DNA of 64,000 bases from Taiwanofungus camphoratus (GCA_003999685.1 CP021230.1:1240001-1304000); one strand, 5' to 3'. Positions 45,323 to 58,377 are shown, counted from the first letter of the stretch. The notes: generated by a model not told the origin, from the sequence alone. Numbers and translations: made by a program.

Positions 45323-46278
45323 TTCAATATACTTGGAGACCTATCCTTTGTGCGACTCGGAGTTGAGGCAGATAGAGCAATCTTGGAAATCTCAAGCCTC
45401 TCTATGCAAAGTAAGTGAATGAGGCGACCACTGGGATCGTTTCCCTTCGTAGAAATCCGGATTCCGAGCTGTGTCCCTGTACCGAGGTGGAGGTCGAAGA
45501 AAGAGTTCGAACGGTAAGATAGCTGCCCGGTGCCGGTTACCCCGTATTTACCCCAGACTGCTGCTGCCATCACCTGACTGAGTCCCCGCAACCGTCGCAG
45601 ACCATGCTTTTCTCGCGTTTTCCAGCTCCAAGTCATGTCGTCTCTCGTCTCTTCAACTATGAAAACAATCTTTCAAGTTGCGGTACGGAGGTAAATTGCG
45701 GGAAAGCCAGTAAATAATATGGATGTGTGGATATCCTGGCGTACAGTGATGCATGGGATGAGACAGGGCGTCACAGGCGTCTCTGACATCAAGTTGACCA
45801 TGGACTCAGTATCAGGTGTAGGCCAGGCCTGAATTTGAACACCTTAGGCAAACCTGGCTGAACGTTGTGTTGGTAGCTGCAAGGTTCGTATTCATTGAAA
45901 ATTATTTACCAAAATATGTAATGCCTGCTCCCTCAGAGCCTGCGTACCGCACAGGCTTCAAGACGGAGTACAAATCCAAGACGGTTACTGCTGGTAGCGA
46001 AACGGTATGATGGACAATCACCAGAATAGAGCCGATGCGCCATCGACAATTGCTACTTTTAGGTGGTCAAAAGGCCAATCCTAGTTAAACTGACATTAGG
46101 CAAATTCCTCTCCTGCGGGAACATTCCCTCAAGTGTAGAGTACGGTCTACGGTAGGGGATGTACGAAAACGAAGGTATCGAAGTGAAGGTGTGGTAACAA
46201 GTGTATAGGCAATGACAGATATGAAGATGCTGAAGACTGCGGAATGCAGCCCACTCGGGCCTTAGGAAATAAATGGAG
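45323..46278. other. Intergenic region
   Basis: Between the dehydrogenase start and the stop of ligase 1. Part of the minus strand upstream of 45322 is open to 45636, but it reads unlike the family and is probably 5' UTR. No other gene is recognised. Confidence 0.4.
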
Positions 46279-49095
46279 CTAAAGTTTGGCCTTTTCCGCA
46301 GGCAACAGTTGGCCCTTTCGCCACATATCCCTCGCCCGATCACGCAAGACGCGACGAAGGAGTTTTCCACTAGGGTTTTTTGGGATGGCGTCGACAAAGA
46401 CAACACCAGCCGTCAGGCGTTTGTAATACACCTTACCGTCCGCGACATACTAATGGGTTGAAGAAAGAATGAGTAGTTGTAATAAAACCAATTGTTGACA
46501 GCCGACCTTGATAAGTCCTGCCTTGATTTTGTCCGCCTCTGCAGGATCCTTCTTGATGCGCTCCTGGGCGCTCGCGCTGGGCACGACAAAAGCAAGCGGT
46601 AGATCTCCACTGTAATCATCTTCGATGCTGACGACACAGACATCGGACACGTCGGGGTGGTTAAGAAGGAAGCCTTCAAGCTCAGCTGGGGCAACTATGT
46701 GGACGTTCCAGCCATCTCTGCTAGTCTAGCAACTGAACTCTACCGACCTTGGAAACCCCTCACTTTGAGCAATTCCTGTAAGCCTGAGTTGGGTGTCGTT
46801 TCAGGTAGATGCTACATAGACAAGACTTGCCTTGATACGATCAATGACGAAGAGCTCGGTCTTCTCATTGATGATCACCTCATCGCCTGTATATAGCCAC
46901 CTGCAAAGACATGAGTTTCACACTTCATCGGACCCACAAAGGTACGTACCCATCAATAAATGTCTCCTTGGTCCTACGAACGGATGAGCCATAATGAGGA
47001 GATCATCGCCGTGCTAACTGCAAACTCACGCTTTCTCATTATTCCAATATCCGAGCGCCACTGACGGACCCGAGACAACGAATTCTCCCGGCTCACCGTA
47101 TGCGGCCAGAGATCCGTCCGCCTTGATAACGCGCGCCTTGATGCCCGGGATGAGAACGCCCGAGCTGCCTAGAGTCCCGATCTTCTGGTCCAGCCGGGGT
47201 AAGGCGACGATCGTGCAGGTTTCAGTCATTCCTGCTCACACAAGTGGACATAAAGTTTCAGGCTCATCAGTGTGGACTCGTAACTGATCATGAACGGGGC
47301 GAAGGGCTACTGACCGAAGCCCTGTGCGATGCTGACGTTCGGGAAGACCTCGGCAAGTCGCTGGGTGAGCTCTGCAGAAAGCGGAGCCGCACCAGAGACT
47401 ATCGCACGGATGGAGCTCAGGTCGTACTTCTTTACATCGGGATGCTGCACGACAGAACGAGATTACCACTTGCTGGATGCAGGAAAGTATGACCATCTGC
47501 TTGCCTTGCAAAACAAGACGACCATAGGAGGGACAATGCTAGACAATGAACGCGCCGTGTAAGCTGAAATGTACTGCATGAGAAGAGTGTATAAATTATA
47601 CACACGGCAAGTAGTTGATGCGATAGCGCTCGATGCTCTTTAGCATGTCAACGAAGTTAAACTTGGGTATCACAACTAGCGTCAACTAAAGGACAACATC
47701 AGTCACAAAGTCTATGGGTATGATAGAGCGAGATGATGTCACGCACCCCGTAGAACAGCAAGAAATGCATGATGTAAGCCAGCCCATAAGCATCTACGTA
47801 TTTCGACGAATTAATGACGCGTTTCCAAAAATTGAGGGAAGGACCTCGCACGGAAGAACGGCAGAACTATGAATGTGTAGATAAGTTTTGGACTAGAATG
47901 GGTCTCAATAGACCACTTACCTGCCAATACAACATCCCCAGGTCGATATGAGCGCGCTTCCAAAGGCTGGGCGTCGGAGTTAGCGTAGGTAGCAACTTGC
48001 ACTACATTTGCTATCAAGTTGTAGTGCGAGATGCTAACAGCCTATGTATATAAATCCCTCAGGATACCCATACGTAGAACAACACCAGCGGAATGCTCGC
48101 CTTCGGCAGCCCCGTAGTTCCGCTTGAGAAGCTGAGGAAGGCCACCTTGCGCTTGCTCTCACCAGGCTGTAGACGTCGCTCAGTAAAGCTCTGCGGCTTC
48201 GCTAAGCCCTCTTTGATAATTGCAGGCACAGTCGCATGCGGTGCAGACTTGAATTCAAGACTTGACTCAAGGAGAACGATGCAGTCCGGAGGGATTCCGG
48301 CAACGCGAGCCGCGGCAGAAGCGACCGCGTAGGTCCAAGGGTGGACTATGATCACCTTTGCGCTAGTGGTCTTGAGCTGGTGCACCAATTCATCAGCGGT
48401 GTAAGACGGATTAGCCGCGCTGATTGAATGCATAAGAATACTGTCTAAAACGAGCGTGTGCAATCCTCACGTGACAATTGCACCGAGTCTATGGATAGCC
48501 CTGTACGAGAAGTGTCAGTACCAGCGATCGAAGCATGAACAATATGCAAGCTTGCCAGATCATGGCGGGATAGTCTGATGCGGCTCTCTCAGTATATTCC
48601 ACCTGAGTTCAGAAGCGACGTACCGACGTGGTTGGGACTGAATATACAAACTCCAAGGAATGTCAATCCAACTATCACCGTATAACCATTTCTGGATCCA
48701 TACCGACATCATTTTCTCCTACATGGATAGTTAAGAACAAATGGTTAGTAAGCGATTGTGGATCACGCGCCTATCTTCCATCGCGAGCTGAGTGCATTAG
48801 CGAGACCCTGAGTGCGCGAGCGAATCTGTACAACAGGTTATTGTGAGTATCAAAATCCACTCATTGCAAGAGAGATGTCAAGATGGCGTATGCAAATGGT
48901 ATCATCTACAGCAGTCCTTGCCATACAGACCTCGTCAATGCCGATCTTCCTCCCAGTGGCGTCCTCAATCAACCATGGGCTAGATTGCTTTACAGCAGGT
49001 TTGGTAGGGTGCTGGTGGTCCAGCATGAATTGCACGATGGTCAAGTCATCTGGAACATGAGGAAGGGGGCCTCGAAGAGCGTGTATCTCAGCCAT
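46279..49095 (-). CDS. 4-coumarate:CoA ligase-like acyl-CoA synthetase, paralog 1 (PTS1 AKL)
   Basis: ANL-superfamily adenylate-forming enzyme, carboxylate to acyl-CoA. It starts MAEIHALRGPLPHVPDDLTI. The AMP-binding P-loop is LSFSSGTTGLPKA, followed by SHYNLIANV, then PNVSIGQGFG/MTETCTIVALP. The segment before the adenylate-binding TGDE reads EFVVSGPSVALGYWNNE, and the C-terminal domain has [34 protein letters not shown] and the catalytic-Lys tail PKNPSGKLLRRVLRDRARDM. The protein ends PAEKAKL: AKL is a canonical peroxisomal targeting signal. Many short introns are needed. A 15 nt micro-exon at 48704-48718 encodes ENDV, and the intron before it must use a GC donor (GCGCGT at 48770) to keep frame. 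The acid substrate is unknown; relatives act on coumarate-like, fatty or secondary-metabolite acids. Confidence 0.85.
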
Positions 49096-50346
49096 TTGTC
49101 AGTAAGCGTGCTCTGGCACTGTAGAGAAGATAATCTAAGAAGTAGTCTATGGGAGACGCATTATACACATATCTGGTATTCGAGACGGCAGCTGATGTAC
49201 ACGGACCAGAAATAGTTTGCGGTTCGCAGTTTGCAATTCTGACGCGGGTTGAACTCAACCAAAAGTGAGAACGCCGAATGTGAAAGGTAATCACACTTCC
49301 GTGCAGTCCGTGTTATAGATGCAAAGGGAGACCGGATTCCGTAAGTTTCAAGGGTGCAGACGAGGCTCAGGATGTCAGAAAGTGGATGAAAGGACGCGCT
49401 AGAGTCCACCCTCACGATAAGTATGTAGGCTTTTGGTGTATTTTGACCGCCAGCCGATCTGCAAAACCGTCTTGCCCGTGAAGATTCCGCGCTAAACTTC
49501 TAGCTTGGAGGCGTCCATTAGTCAGCAGCGCGTCGATCGCATGATTTAAATTGGAGGCTCTGACACGGCAGACATGGCCCAATCGTAAAAGAATCGTAAA
49601 ATATTGATTGAAATATGGTGTCGAAGCTTGTGAGGGTCACCGAATTTGCCTTACATATTGGAATGGATTTGTGAGCCTTCCAAATTAATCTACACATTGA
49701 CCATATTTAGTATGTTAAGACTATGTAACCCCCGTCAATTGCCCCTGTGTGATAGTCCTGAGTACAGGAACCATTAATTGAAACAAGAATGAGGGAACGT
49801 TATGTTCTTATTCAGTGGATATAAGCCATTCTACAAGAAAACTGCAAATTAACTCTAGGGAAAAATAGGTAACTAACGCTAAGCGGCCGGCGGCCGCACA
49901 TCTCAGGCACAGTTCGAGTCCGAGCCCGACGTGTGGAGCATAAGTAAGTGAAAGCTTGACAGAAAATGTTTAGATCAAGCCGTATACTAACTGTCTGTGT
50001 CATTACAGAGAATCCACAGACTTGAACTTAGAAACAAGTATCTCACTCTTTGGGCTGCCTAGATCATCTCAAATTGAGATTTGGCTGATTGATTGAGCCG
50101 TCAGGAAGAACACTCAAGTACTTACTTACACACGTTACTGGTAGTCAACCCATAGTTGGCTGGAGATCATGTGATCGTACTCACCCTGATTCGCCCCTTT
50201 CCAACATGTTACCACCGCCAGAGTTTCGAACATATATCTTCTAGGACGTTTCGGCACACAACAGCAGCCCAGCGCAGGTTTTTTTGACACCCCTCAAAGA
50301 TTCAATCTGTTTGGTGCGCGTTTGCATCGACCCCTGATGGGCTATC
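49096..50346. other. Divergent intergenic region
   Basis: Upstream of ligase 1 (-) and the BTB pseudogene (+). Only short frames. A GCGGCCGGCGGCCGC GC-rich inverted motif lies at about 49883-49898 in otherwise AT-rich sequence. No gene recognised. Confidence 0.4.
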
Positions 50347-51119
50347 ATGAACGGCCGAACCTCATATTTTGATGCACCTGTGAATGTAAGTCGGAAGAGG
50401 CACGAAAGGTTCTATCTATCCGACGGAAACGTCTACAGAAATTCACTTACAGTTAGCGCTAAGTTTATGCGTATAATTGATGATGCAGATCAAAGAAATG
50501 CTATTCACCGTACACCGCTAATTCTTCCTTCAGGGCTCAAAGGTTTTTGAAGCCATGTTCTCCCTTCCGTCACCCGCTGGCACATCAGTTAAAGGGGCTC
50601 GCTGAGGATAGCGCTGTTTCATTTGATGGTACCTCAAGCACCGACTTCGAGCGCTTCCTTACAGTGTTTTATCCCAGGTACGGTAGCGCCGACCTAACTA
50701 CAGCCTCTGATCTTAAATTCAAAGTCATAAACAGGAGCGCCGTCAAACGCGACCTTGAGGCCATTGAGGAGGGGACGTCTGTTCTCGAACTAGCCGTGAA
50801 GTGGCAGTTCGAGGGCATACAGGCGCTTGCGATCGAGCGTCCCGCTGAGGTAGCGTCGCTTGTAGACCAGATCCGGATAGCGCAGCGCCACCACCTGACA
50901 GACTCGTTCCACGCTGCGCATGTCCAGATCTGCAGCCATCACGAGCCGCCTTCTCTGGACGAGGGCTAGTGTCTGGGCGAGAGCGTCATCATTTCCGACG
51001 TCCGACAGTACAATATACTTACGGTACAGCAGGGGAAATGTGGGTTACCAGAAGCTCAGGCATGTACTCAGGCTGCTCAATCGATGACTGAGGATATAGG
51101 CATTGCGGCCGGTGAGTGA
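50347..51119 (+). pseudogene. BTB/POZ-type protein pseudogene with several lesions
   Basis: Similar to the large agaricomycete family of BTB-domain proteins (KRHERFYLSDGN, then MLFTVHR-x-FFLQGSKVFEAM, FSLPSPAG, TDFERFLTVFYPR, SVLELAVKWQFEGIQALAIE). Three inactivating changes are visible. TAA at 50519-50521 replaces the aromatic residue normally in 'HR(Y/F)FF'. A +1 shift follows in the GGGG run near 50597-50600, where frame must change to continue into LAEDSAVSFDG. TAG at 50967-50969 interrupts SLDEG-*-CLGESVIISDVRQ. Homologous text continues past the last stop to about 51119. The gene is therefore degraded but recent. An intron after SDGN (about 50431-50488) is as expected in the family. Confidence 0.75.
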
Positions 51120-51793
51120 TCTTTGAGCTTGTCAACTGTGGTACACCAGTTTGGACACCCTCATGTTATGCTGTTCCCTAGCCCCCAGGAGTTCAGAGGC
51201 AGCATGTTCACCTCTACAATTGGGAGAAATTATATATTTAGAGTTTTAGCCACTCTTTTAGTCTAGCGTTTGATCTTGTCACGGGCAATCAAGTCTTGCT
51301 TTATGGGAGATGCTCGTTTCCTGCTTTGGCCTGCTACTGTAATCGGCACTTACTTGTCTCAATTGGTTCTCGAACAGGTTACGCGGAGATAGAATGCCAC
51401 TTGTCCTTATCATATACGGTACATGTTGATATCTGTATATGATGTGATGAACTGAGGATGTGAGCTCAGTCGCATTTCACAGGACTATTGACCTGGTCCA
51501 GTGGGAATTAGCTTGCCGTCTTTCAATTCATCAGTGTTCTCTTCGTCTCGGCTCCGCCCTATTCATTCTGCTGCATGGAGACGAAGCTGATACACACCGG
51601 AAGCGCGATATTTCCGCCCCTGTGAGAAATTTGATAGTCTGACCAATCTAACACGGCTTGCAGCCCGACGTTCACTGTTCGTGCCAAGTTGCCATCCCCA
51701 AAAGCGTAATGCTTCTGACGTTTATAACTGACCGATGTCGGAGGGTTTGCGATATTGAGGCCTTACGACTTTATTCTAGCCAATCACTACATC
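51120..51793. other. Intergenic region
   Basis: Upstream of ligase 2. Short frames only. TATATTTA at about 51232 is the only promoter-like element noticed, too far from the ATG to assign. Confidence 0.35.
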
Positions 51794-54626
51794 ATGGCTG
51801 AGATAGAAGGTCCTGGAGGACCTCCCCCTTCCATTCCGGATGACTTGACAATCGTTCAATTCATGTTCGACTATCAGCATCCAATTAGGCCCATCAGGCA
51901 AAATGATAGCCCATGGTTCATCGAGGATACAGTAGGCAGAAAAGTCAGGATTGATGAAGTGCGTGTTCAATAAATTGTATGACTGGTTCTAAACGAGATC
52001 ACGATTCGAATTTTCTTAATTTTACACATGGCATTCTGTGGTTAGATTCGCTCGCGGACTCATGGATTAGCAAATGCATTGAGCACTCGGTGGCAAATCG
52101 GTAAGTTCCCCAAATGAGTCTCACAGCCTCATGCTCAGAGTGCGTGACAGGAGAAGACGATGTCAGTATGTCTCATTCGGTCAGGGGCCATTTTTGTTCC
52201 TGAAACACTGTCAAGTCTGTATTTTCGGTCCAAATGACGTTGGTATGTATTTAGGATCCGCAGTCTTTGGTGCGCTGTGTATACTGACGGTCTCTTGGTG
52301 TAGATTATCCAGTGGTAGTCTGGTTAAGTTCCTCACATCTCGATGCATCGTTGATGGGTACTGATGAGTAGTGCACAGGGCTGCGCACAGACTCGGCGCA
52401 GTCGTAACGTAAATTTAATCTTTCATGCTTCATAATTTGTATCAATAAACACACCACTAGCACGGCAAATCCTTCATATACCGCTGGTGAATTGGAGTAT
52501 CAACTAACCATGACGAAAGCCAAGATCATTGTCGTGCATCCGTTAATTGCTCTGGTCGCAGTGTCTGCAACTGCGAGCTTGTCTATGGAGTCGAATCAAA
52601 CTCGTATTGTGCTATTCAATTCTCACAGTGGATTCTCGGACACTTTGTACCCCACTATAAATGAGCTCATCGCGTACGGCCTGCAAATCCCGCTCGGCTT
52701 CATCGAGCGACACTTGAAGCCAGGTGAGAGCAAGACGAAACTAGCCTTCTTGTTGTTCACCAGTGGCACAACTGGGAAGCCCAAGGTACGTCTCTCCCCA
52801 CCAAGGTGCTCCTATCTTGCACACTAGTGCATGTCACTTTTCGAATTGTATTCCAGGCTATTTGCGTCCCGCGTTATGGCCCTATATCAAACTTGATACA
52901 GATGGCCCATATGGCGAGCTCTCAGTTCGGAGGCTGGAAGGATCAAGTCTACCGACCTGGAGATGTTGCAATAGCGCGTATGTAGTTTGATCAAGTCCCG
53001 ACTTTCTAACTACGGCTCAAAGAGGGTACCAGTCTTACCTTTCTATCGTGATTAAAATTTCTTCCATGTTACTTGAGCTCATCCAGCTAAACATAATCGC
53101 ATAGATATCTACGGCCTAGTCGTCATCATGCACTTCTTGCCATTCTATGGGGTACATCACTTGTCTTTCTTTTGCAATTGCTAAATTTAGCTGGACTCCA
53201 GATGCCACTGGTGGTAGTCACCAAGTTCAACCTCGCCGGTACGCTCAGGAACGTAGAGCGTTATCACGTAAACTTTATGCCGTGCGTCTGCTCAGCTCAG
53301 CGTAGCTGTCTTGACCCTACCTCGGAATCAGAGTCGTGCCCCCGATAGTCGTCCTGCTTTGCAAGGCAAGTGCAACTTCTGCTGTGCCGCACGCGCGATC
53401 TAAGATGTTTCAACTTCTTAAATAAGCATCCTGAAGTAAAGAAACACGACCTCAGCTCTCTTCGCGCAGTAATGTGCAGCGCAGCGCCGCTGTTTGCGGA
53501 GCTCATAGTACTTCTCCGTAAGCTCCTGCCGAACATCAGCATTGGTCAAGCCTACGGTGCTGCATCTGTTCCTAATTTTGCCATACAATATTGTTCATGG
53601 TTGAAGGTGCAGGGACGACAGAGACGGGACTCGTGACTTTCCCAAATGTCAATCGAATGAGTGGGCCATCAAGTAGTACAGGCAGGCTGTTCCCTGGCAT
53701 CCTGGCGCGCATTATTACGCCAGATGGGTCGCTCGCGGGATATGGAGAGTCAGGGGAATTGGTCGTCAAAGGCCCCGCAAATGCGTTGCGCTATCTGAAT
53801 AACGAAGAAGCGTGAGTTTTGACATCTGACCCGTGTATTCCTCACACTAAGGTCTCTGTGTTGACAGAACGAAGGAAACTTTCGTGGATGGGTACGTAAA
53901 ATAAGCAGTGGAATTGATCAAAGCGAAAACCAGAAGCACCAACTGGTATGTATAGATGGGTACATACGGGAGATGCAGTTTCTATCGCCGAAACAGGAGA
54001 ATTGACTGTAGTCGACCGTATCAAGGTAAAAATGTTGGTTTTCATTGAGTGCTACTCTCCTCGACTGTACATTTTTAGGAACCACTCAAAGTCAAAGGTT
54101 TTCTAGGTCGGTCGTACGCGGTCATCAGGTGGTCATTATGTAACTGTTTGACTATCACCTAGTCGCACCTGCGGAGCTCGAAGGTCTCCTTCTTAGCCAC
54201 TCAGATGTGTCTGATGTGTGCGTAGTTGGTGTTCCAGATGATTACAGCGGCGAGGTACCTCTTGCCTTCGTCGTGCCCAGAGCGAGTGCACTTCAGCGTA
54301 TGAGACAAGACTCCAGAGAAGCCAATATAATCAAAAACAGTCTTGTAAAGGTCGGCCCACCTTCTACCTTCTTGTTCGACCTCACGCTGAAGCATCTCAT
54401 GCTATTTTTTCTATTGACATCGGGGCCGTATGGAATCAAACGTCTGCAAGGGTAGTACGTTGAGGACAGCGTGATGTACTACAAACGCTTGACTGGAGGC
54501 GTCGAGTTCATAGATGTCATCCCGCGTAATCCGAGTGGCAAGATCCTACGTCGGGTGTTGCGAAATCATGCAAGGGAATTGCGGGTTACAGGGAAGCCGT
54601 CCAAGATAGGAAGGACCAGATTATAG
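51794..54626 (+). CDS. 4-coumarate:CoA ligase-like acyl-CoA synthetase, paralog 2
   Basis: Paralog of the ligases at 46279-49095 and 59289-62088. It starts [20 protein letters not shown]. Exons could be joined through to the stop at 54624-54626: P-loop [99 protein letters not shown] and [19 protein letters not shown] 15 nt micro-exon (52151-52165, EDDV) has a normal GT donor before it, unlike the other two copies. One intron after LLCK (from 53367) uses the GC donor AAG|GCAAGT. In the 'MTETC' region it has AGTTETG, and the C-terminus is TRL, a weak match to PTS1. It is the most diverged of the three and may have altered substrate or location. No definite lesion found. Confidence 0.8.
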
Positions 54627-55450
54627 CAAATGACAAGCATGGCTCGGTTTCAACATTGCGAGGGGCATTGCGAGGGGCATATCGACTCTTCGGGTGCGAG
54701 AACGTATCTCGATACAGTTATCATAAGAAATATGTACCAAACACTCATTCAATACTTATCTAGTTCTCAACTATCGTCATGAAAAGGTTGATTGCACAGT
54801 TTACGCCCCTACCTGATGTGTCGTCTCATTGTTTCGTTTTGCGCATTTGTTGTTTTTGTTAGCCAGCAGAGACTCTGAAAGGGGATGAATGTTTCCACGC
54901 GATAGGTGGTCGATCAATACCTCTACTACATGTCGGTGGGAGGGCGCGGAATGAACGACCATTACTACATAATAATGATGATTCGCCACGATACTAATGA
55001 TAGTATGCATAGTGACTCGGGATAGACAGGACTGTCAGGTCTGTAGAACAATTTTCTATCCTGCTTATTTTGTGCTGTGTTATGAGTCAGGCGTCTCGTC
55101 CATTTGTCACATTTGCTGTGTTACTCTGCCACAGACCACAGACTCGGCTCAGGCACTAGCGATGACCCTGCGGCTCAAGATACCTTGCTATGTTTTTCCC
55201 GTTTTTCTAGCTTGCAATCTATCTAGACAAAATTTCTTTGATGAACTCCGAGGCCGCAACAAGCCTTTGTGAGGGGTAACCCTCAGCATAGACGGTACCT
55301 TGTATACCTGTTCATCTTGGCTCATGATGGCCTTGGAGTCTTTTCTATATCGCCCTGTTTAAGATTCGAATGGGCGTCTGATGATCTATATCTACTTTCA
55401 AGTTATCTCTCAAAATCACTTCCCTCGCATATCTCCTCATCTCATCACTA
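54627..55450. other. Intergenic region
   Basis: It includes two tandem copies of ATTGCGAGGGGC near 54655-54680. No gene recognised. The last part is the promoter of the WD40 fusion gene. Confidence 0.4.
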
Positions 55451-58055
55451 TGCCAGATCCTCCGCTTGCACGAGATGTCTATGCTGAACAGTTGCTTCGT
55501 TGTGGGCATGGATTCCCTCTATGGGACCCCCAACCAACGAAGCATGGCGAGGTGTTGATTGGCGATGTCGGATTCTTTCACGAGGGTACTTTCTATCGTC
55601 TTTTCAATGCTATTCGTTCGGCGGACGATGATGCTAACCACTGGGGAGTTCCAAGAGATTATAAGCCATTCGTTCCTAAATCAGATTGGGGCTCGGTTAC
55701 TGACCACGCCGCTATACCTGCCGACCCGCCTTTGTGCAGTACATCTATTAATTGCACTAGTCTCAATGCCCAAGTAACAATGTGAGATGTGGCGTCTTCC
55801 CCCTTGGCCGAGTTATCAGCTCATCGTTAATTTCAGCCAAGGATCTGGAGGTGGTCTGCAATTTGAGTGCAATGCAGATCAAGGCGCCATCCTAGTAATG
55901 AAAGATCCAGCTAATCGAGAAGCCTTGCTTCCTAGTCGTAGAATGGCGAATTACATGCGATCAAACTACAATAGCTGGTATGTCTTCGCAACAGACACGC
56001 TTGATCAAGACATTCAGAAAGAAGACCTCATCTTCGTGCGTGGTTATGCGAAGACGACACAGTGGGCTGTGGCTGCCTTCATTCAGGAGGGACGCTCCAT
56101 GTCACTCGCCCTCAGTGGAAGCTTCGCATCCACCGCCTCTGCATCACTTTCATTTTCTGTCACAAGAGGCTCGTCGATGAATGCTCAGCACAAGTCAGGG
56201 CCGCGTCCACAAGCACCCAATATGTATGCACCAAGGATCACAGCAGGTACCCAGACGAGCACGGGTTCCATAGCTTCAACTGGTCCTAAGTTCAACCAAT
56301 GCATTTTTCTCAACTATTATAAATTGAAAGTACGGTTCGGACTCTGGCCCTCAGTTATGAAGGCTGCTGGTGAAAGGCACGACGAAACATTCTTTGGAGA
56401 TGAGGAAGGGAATAGCCCTCAGGTGGCTGTTGATATGCATGATCCAATGTCAGAAGATGTCATAGTTGAGCAGGTGCCAGCGCCGAGAAAGGTGCGTGCG
56501 CGTCCCGAATTTGCTGTATCACATTGACAGTCGTCCAGCCATATGATCCTGTTGATTTTGTCTTGGAATATATTCTCAGTGTAAGTTGGATGCTGCAAAC
56601 GTGGCTTTTGTCTAAAAAATCTGAATTCACTTTGTAGCATTCCAATGCCGAGGTTGCGATTGCCAATGATGCAGATATATTTAACCTGTGCCAGGTGCGA
56701 GACTATGTTTCTCGATCGTAACCAATCTGATAACGGCCACAGGGACGCGAAGTTCCCGAAAACATACCAGAATTCCTTAATGTTACTCAGCCGCTTATTG
56801 AGGTTAACGATGATGGACGTGAGCTATACCTTCTCTGATATAGACGCAGTTTCAATGACCATCCGTCCTAGTTGGAATGCTTTCTTTCGACGATCTAGTG
56901 CTCAGCGAGACTATGCCAGAGACCGAAGAGGCTGCTTCGCAAAGTAGACATGTCGCAGAGGACAAGACGGAATCTAGGAAAGATATCGCTCCTGATGATA
57001 GGAACATGGGCAAGGATTTCGAAGGCGGAATCCAGTTCGGGACTGGCCTAGGAGATACTGGCGGTATCTGTGCGCTAGCGTATTCGCCCAACGGCCTATA
57101 TATTGCGACAGGGTCCGAAGACAAAACCATTATCATCTGGGAAGCCAACACTAGTCAACGTCTGAGGGAGTGCACTCATCATGACGACACGATCGGCTCC
57201 GTCGCTTTTTCACCCGATAGCACTGAGCTCGTCTCTGGGTCGCGCGACGGGCTGGTCATTATCTGGACCGTTGCCACCGGCCAGCCGCGTGCAATCTTGG
57301 AAGGACATCGGGGCTTCGTTCACTCCGTTGCATACTCGCCTGATGGCAGCAAGATTGCCTCTGCATCCGTCGACTTCACTGTGCGCATCTGGAACGCAGC
57401 AACGGGCACGCCACGAGCCGTGTCAAGCGGACACAGAGCGCTCGTGATGCTCGTGGCCTTCTCCCCCAACGGCCGATGGATTGTGTCTGGCAGCGCCGAC
57501 CATTCTGCACGCGTATGGGACGCAGAGACAGGTGCTGAGCAGTCGATGCTGGAGGGCCATGAGGGTGTGGTTTGCTCGCTTGCTTTTGCACCGGACAGCC
57601 GACGTCTCGTGACGGGCTCGGACGACGGGACAGCGCGTATCTGGATTGCGGAGACGGGCGACGAGCTGGTCACACTGCGCGAGCACAGAGGCTCGGTGTG
57701 GGCCACGGCGTTCTCACCGGACGGGAAGAAAGTGCTGAGCGCGGCAAGCGACGGGACAATCAGGGTGTGTGACTCGTTCACCGGCGACCAGCTGGTTGCC
57801 ATAGATGGCGGCGACTCGCTCTTAAATGCCGCGGCGTTCTCGGCGGATGGAAAACGTATCTGTGCGAGCGGGGGAGACAATGCTGTGCGGGTGTACAGTG
57901 CTGAGACTGGTGCGACTCTCGCGACGCTCGCTGGGCATTCGGACAAGGTCAGCTTGTTGAAGTTCTCGCCGGATGGCGATCACATTGTGTCGTCTTCGGA
58001 CGACAGCACGTTACGGATTTGGGACCTGAATGCGGCATGGGTTGCTGACTCCTGA
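55451..58055 (+). CDS. Agaric-type N-terminal domain fused to eight WD40 repeats
   Basis: Five or more exons: 55451-55781, 55837-56495, 56531-about 56577, then micro-sized exons near 56638-56694 and 56743-56817, and the long last exon from about 56874 to the stop at 58055. The N-terminal part resembles an uncharacterised agaricomycete domain (IGDVGFFHEGTFYRLFNAI, GGGLQFECNADQGAILV, SNYNSWYVFATDTL, KEDLIFVRGYAKTTQWAVA, FNQCIFLNYYKLKVRFGL). The C-terminal ~330 residues hold eight WD40 repeats of the type 'V..VAFSPDG..I.SGS.D...RIWDA', a beta-propeller scaffold. There is an acidic linker between them. No NACHT or other NTPase domain lies between, unlike many fungal WD40 fusions. It probably serves as a signalling scaffold or in self-recognition, which is inference. 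The repeats look intact. Confidence 0.85.
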
Positions 58056-58283
58056 AGCTTGGGGCTCAAGATCTGTGGCGATCTCTCTTGATCTTCTTCA
58101 ATCAGCTAGGTGACACATAGGCTAGCTATTCTGCGATCGATCTTCATATCAGAACTATGCATATACCTAGCTCACGGAATACTATAGCACGACTTTCATA
58201 GTATGAGGGATCAGGTAATTGGGTGATCGCGATAAAGTGAGAGCTGCCAGTGTTATAATTTCTTAAAAAGACCCCATTTGTAA

Positions 58284-58377
58284 TGCCCCATGGCTGAGTT
58301 GGTTACAGCGTCCGACTGTTATGTGAGGGCCCATAGTTATCATCGGAAGGTCGAGAGTTCGAGCCTCTCTGGGGCAG
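58284..58377 (+). tRNA. tRNA-Asn(GTT) with a 20 nt intron
   Basis: Full cloverleaf: acceptor stem TGCCCCA/TGGGGCA (7 bp), D stem GCTG/CAGC, anticodon stem TCCGA/TCGGA, T stem GAGAG/CTCTC with loop TTCGAGC, discriminator G. The anticodon GTT is at 58318-58320. An intron of 20 nt (58322-58341) lies one base 3' of the anticodon, the canonical position for nuclear tRNA introns. A T-rich run for Pol III termination is found shortly after (58387-58390). Confidence 0.93.

Noticed and set aside
49905-49930. GTTCGAGTCC T-arm-like sequence, possible second tRNA
   Set aside because: No matching acceptor, D or anticodon stems could be folded around it.
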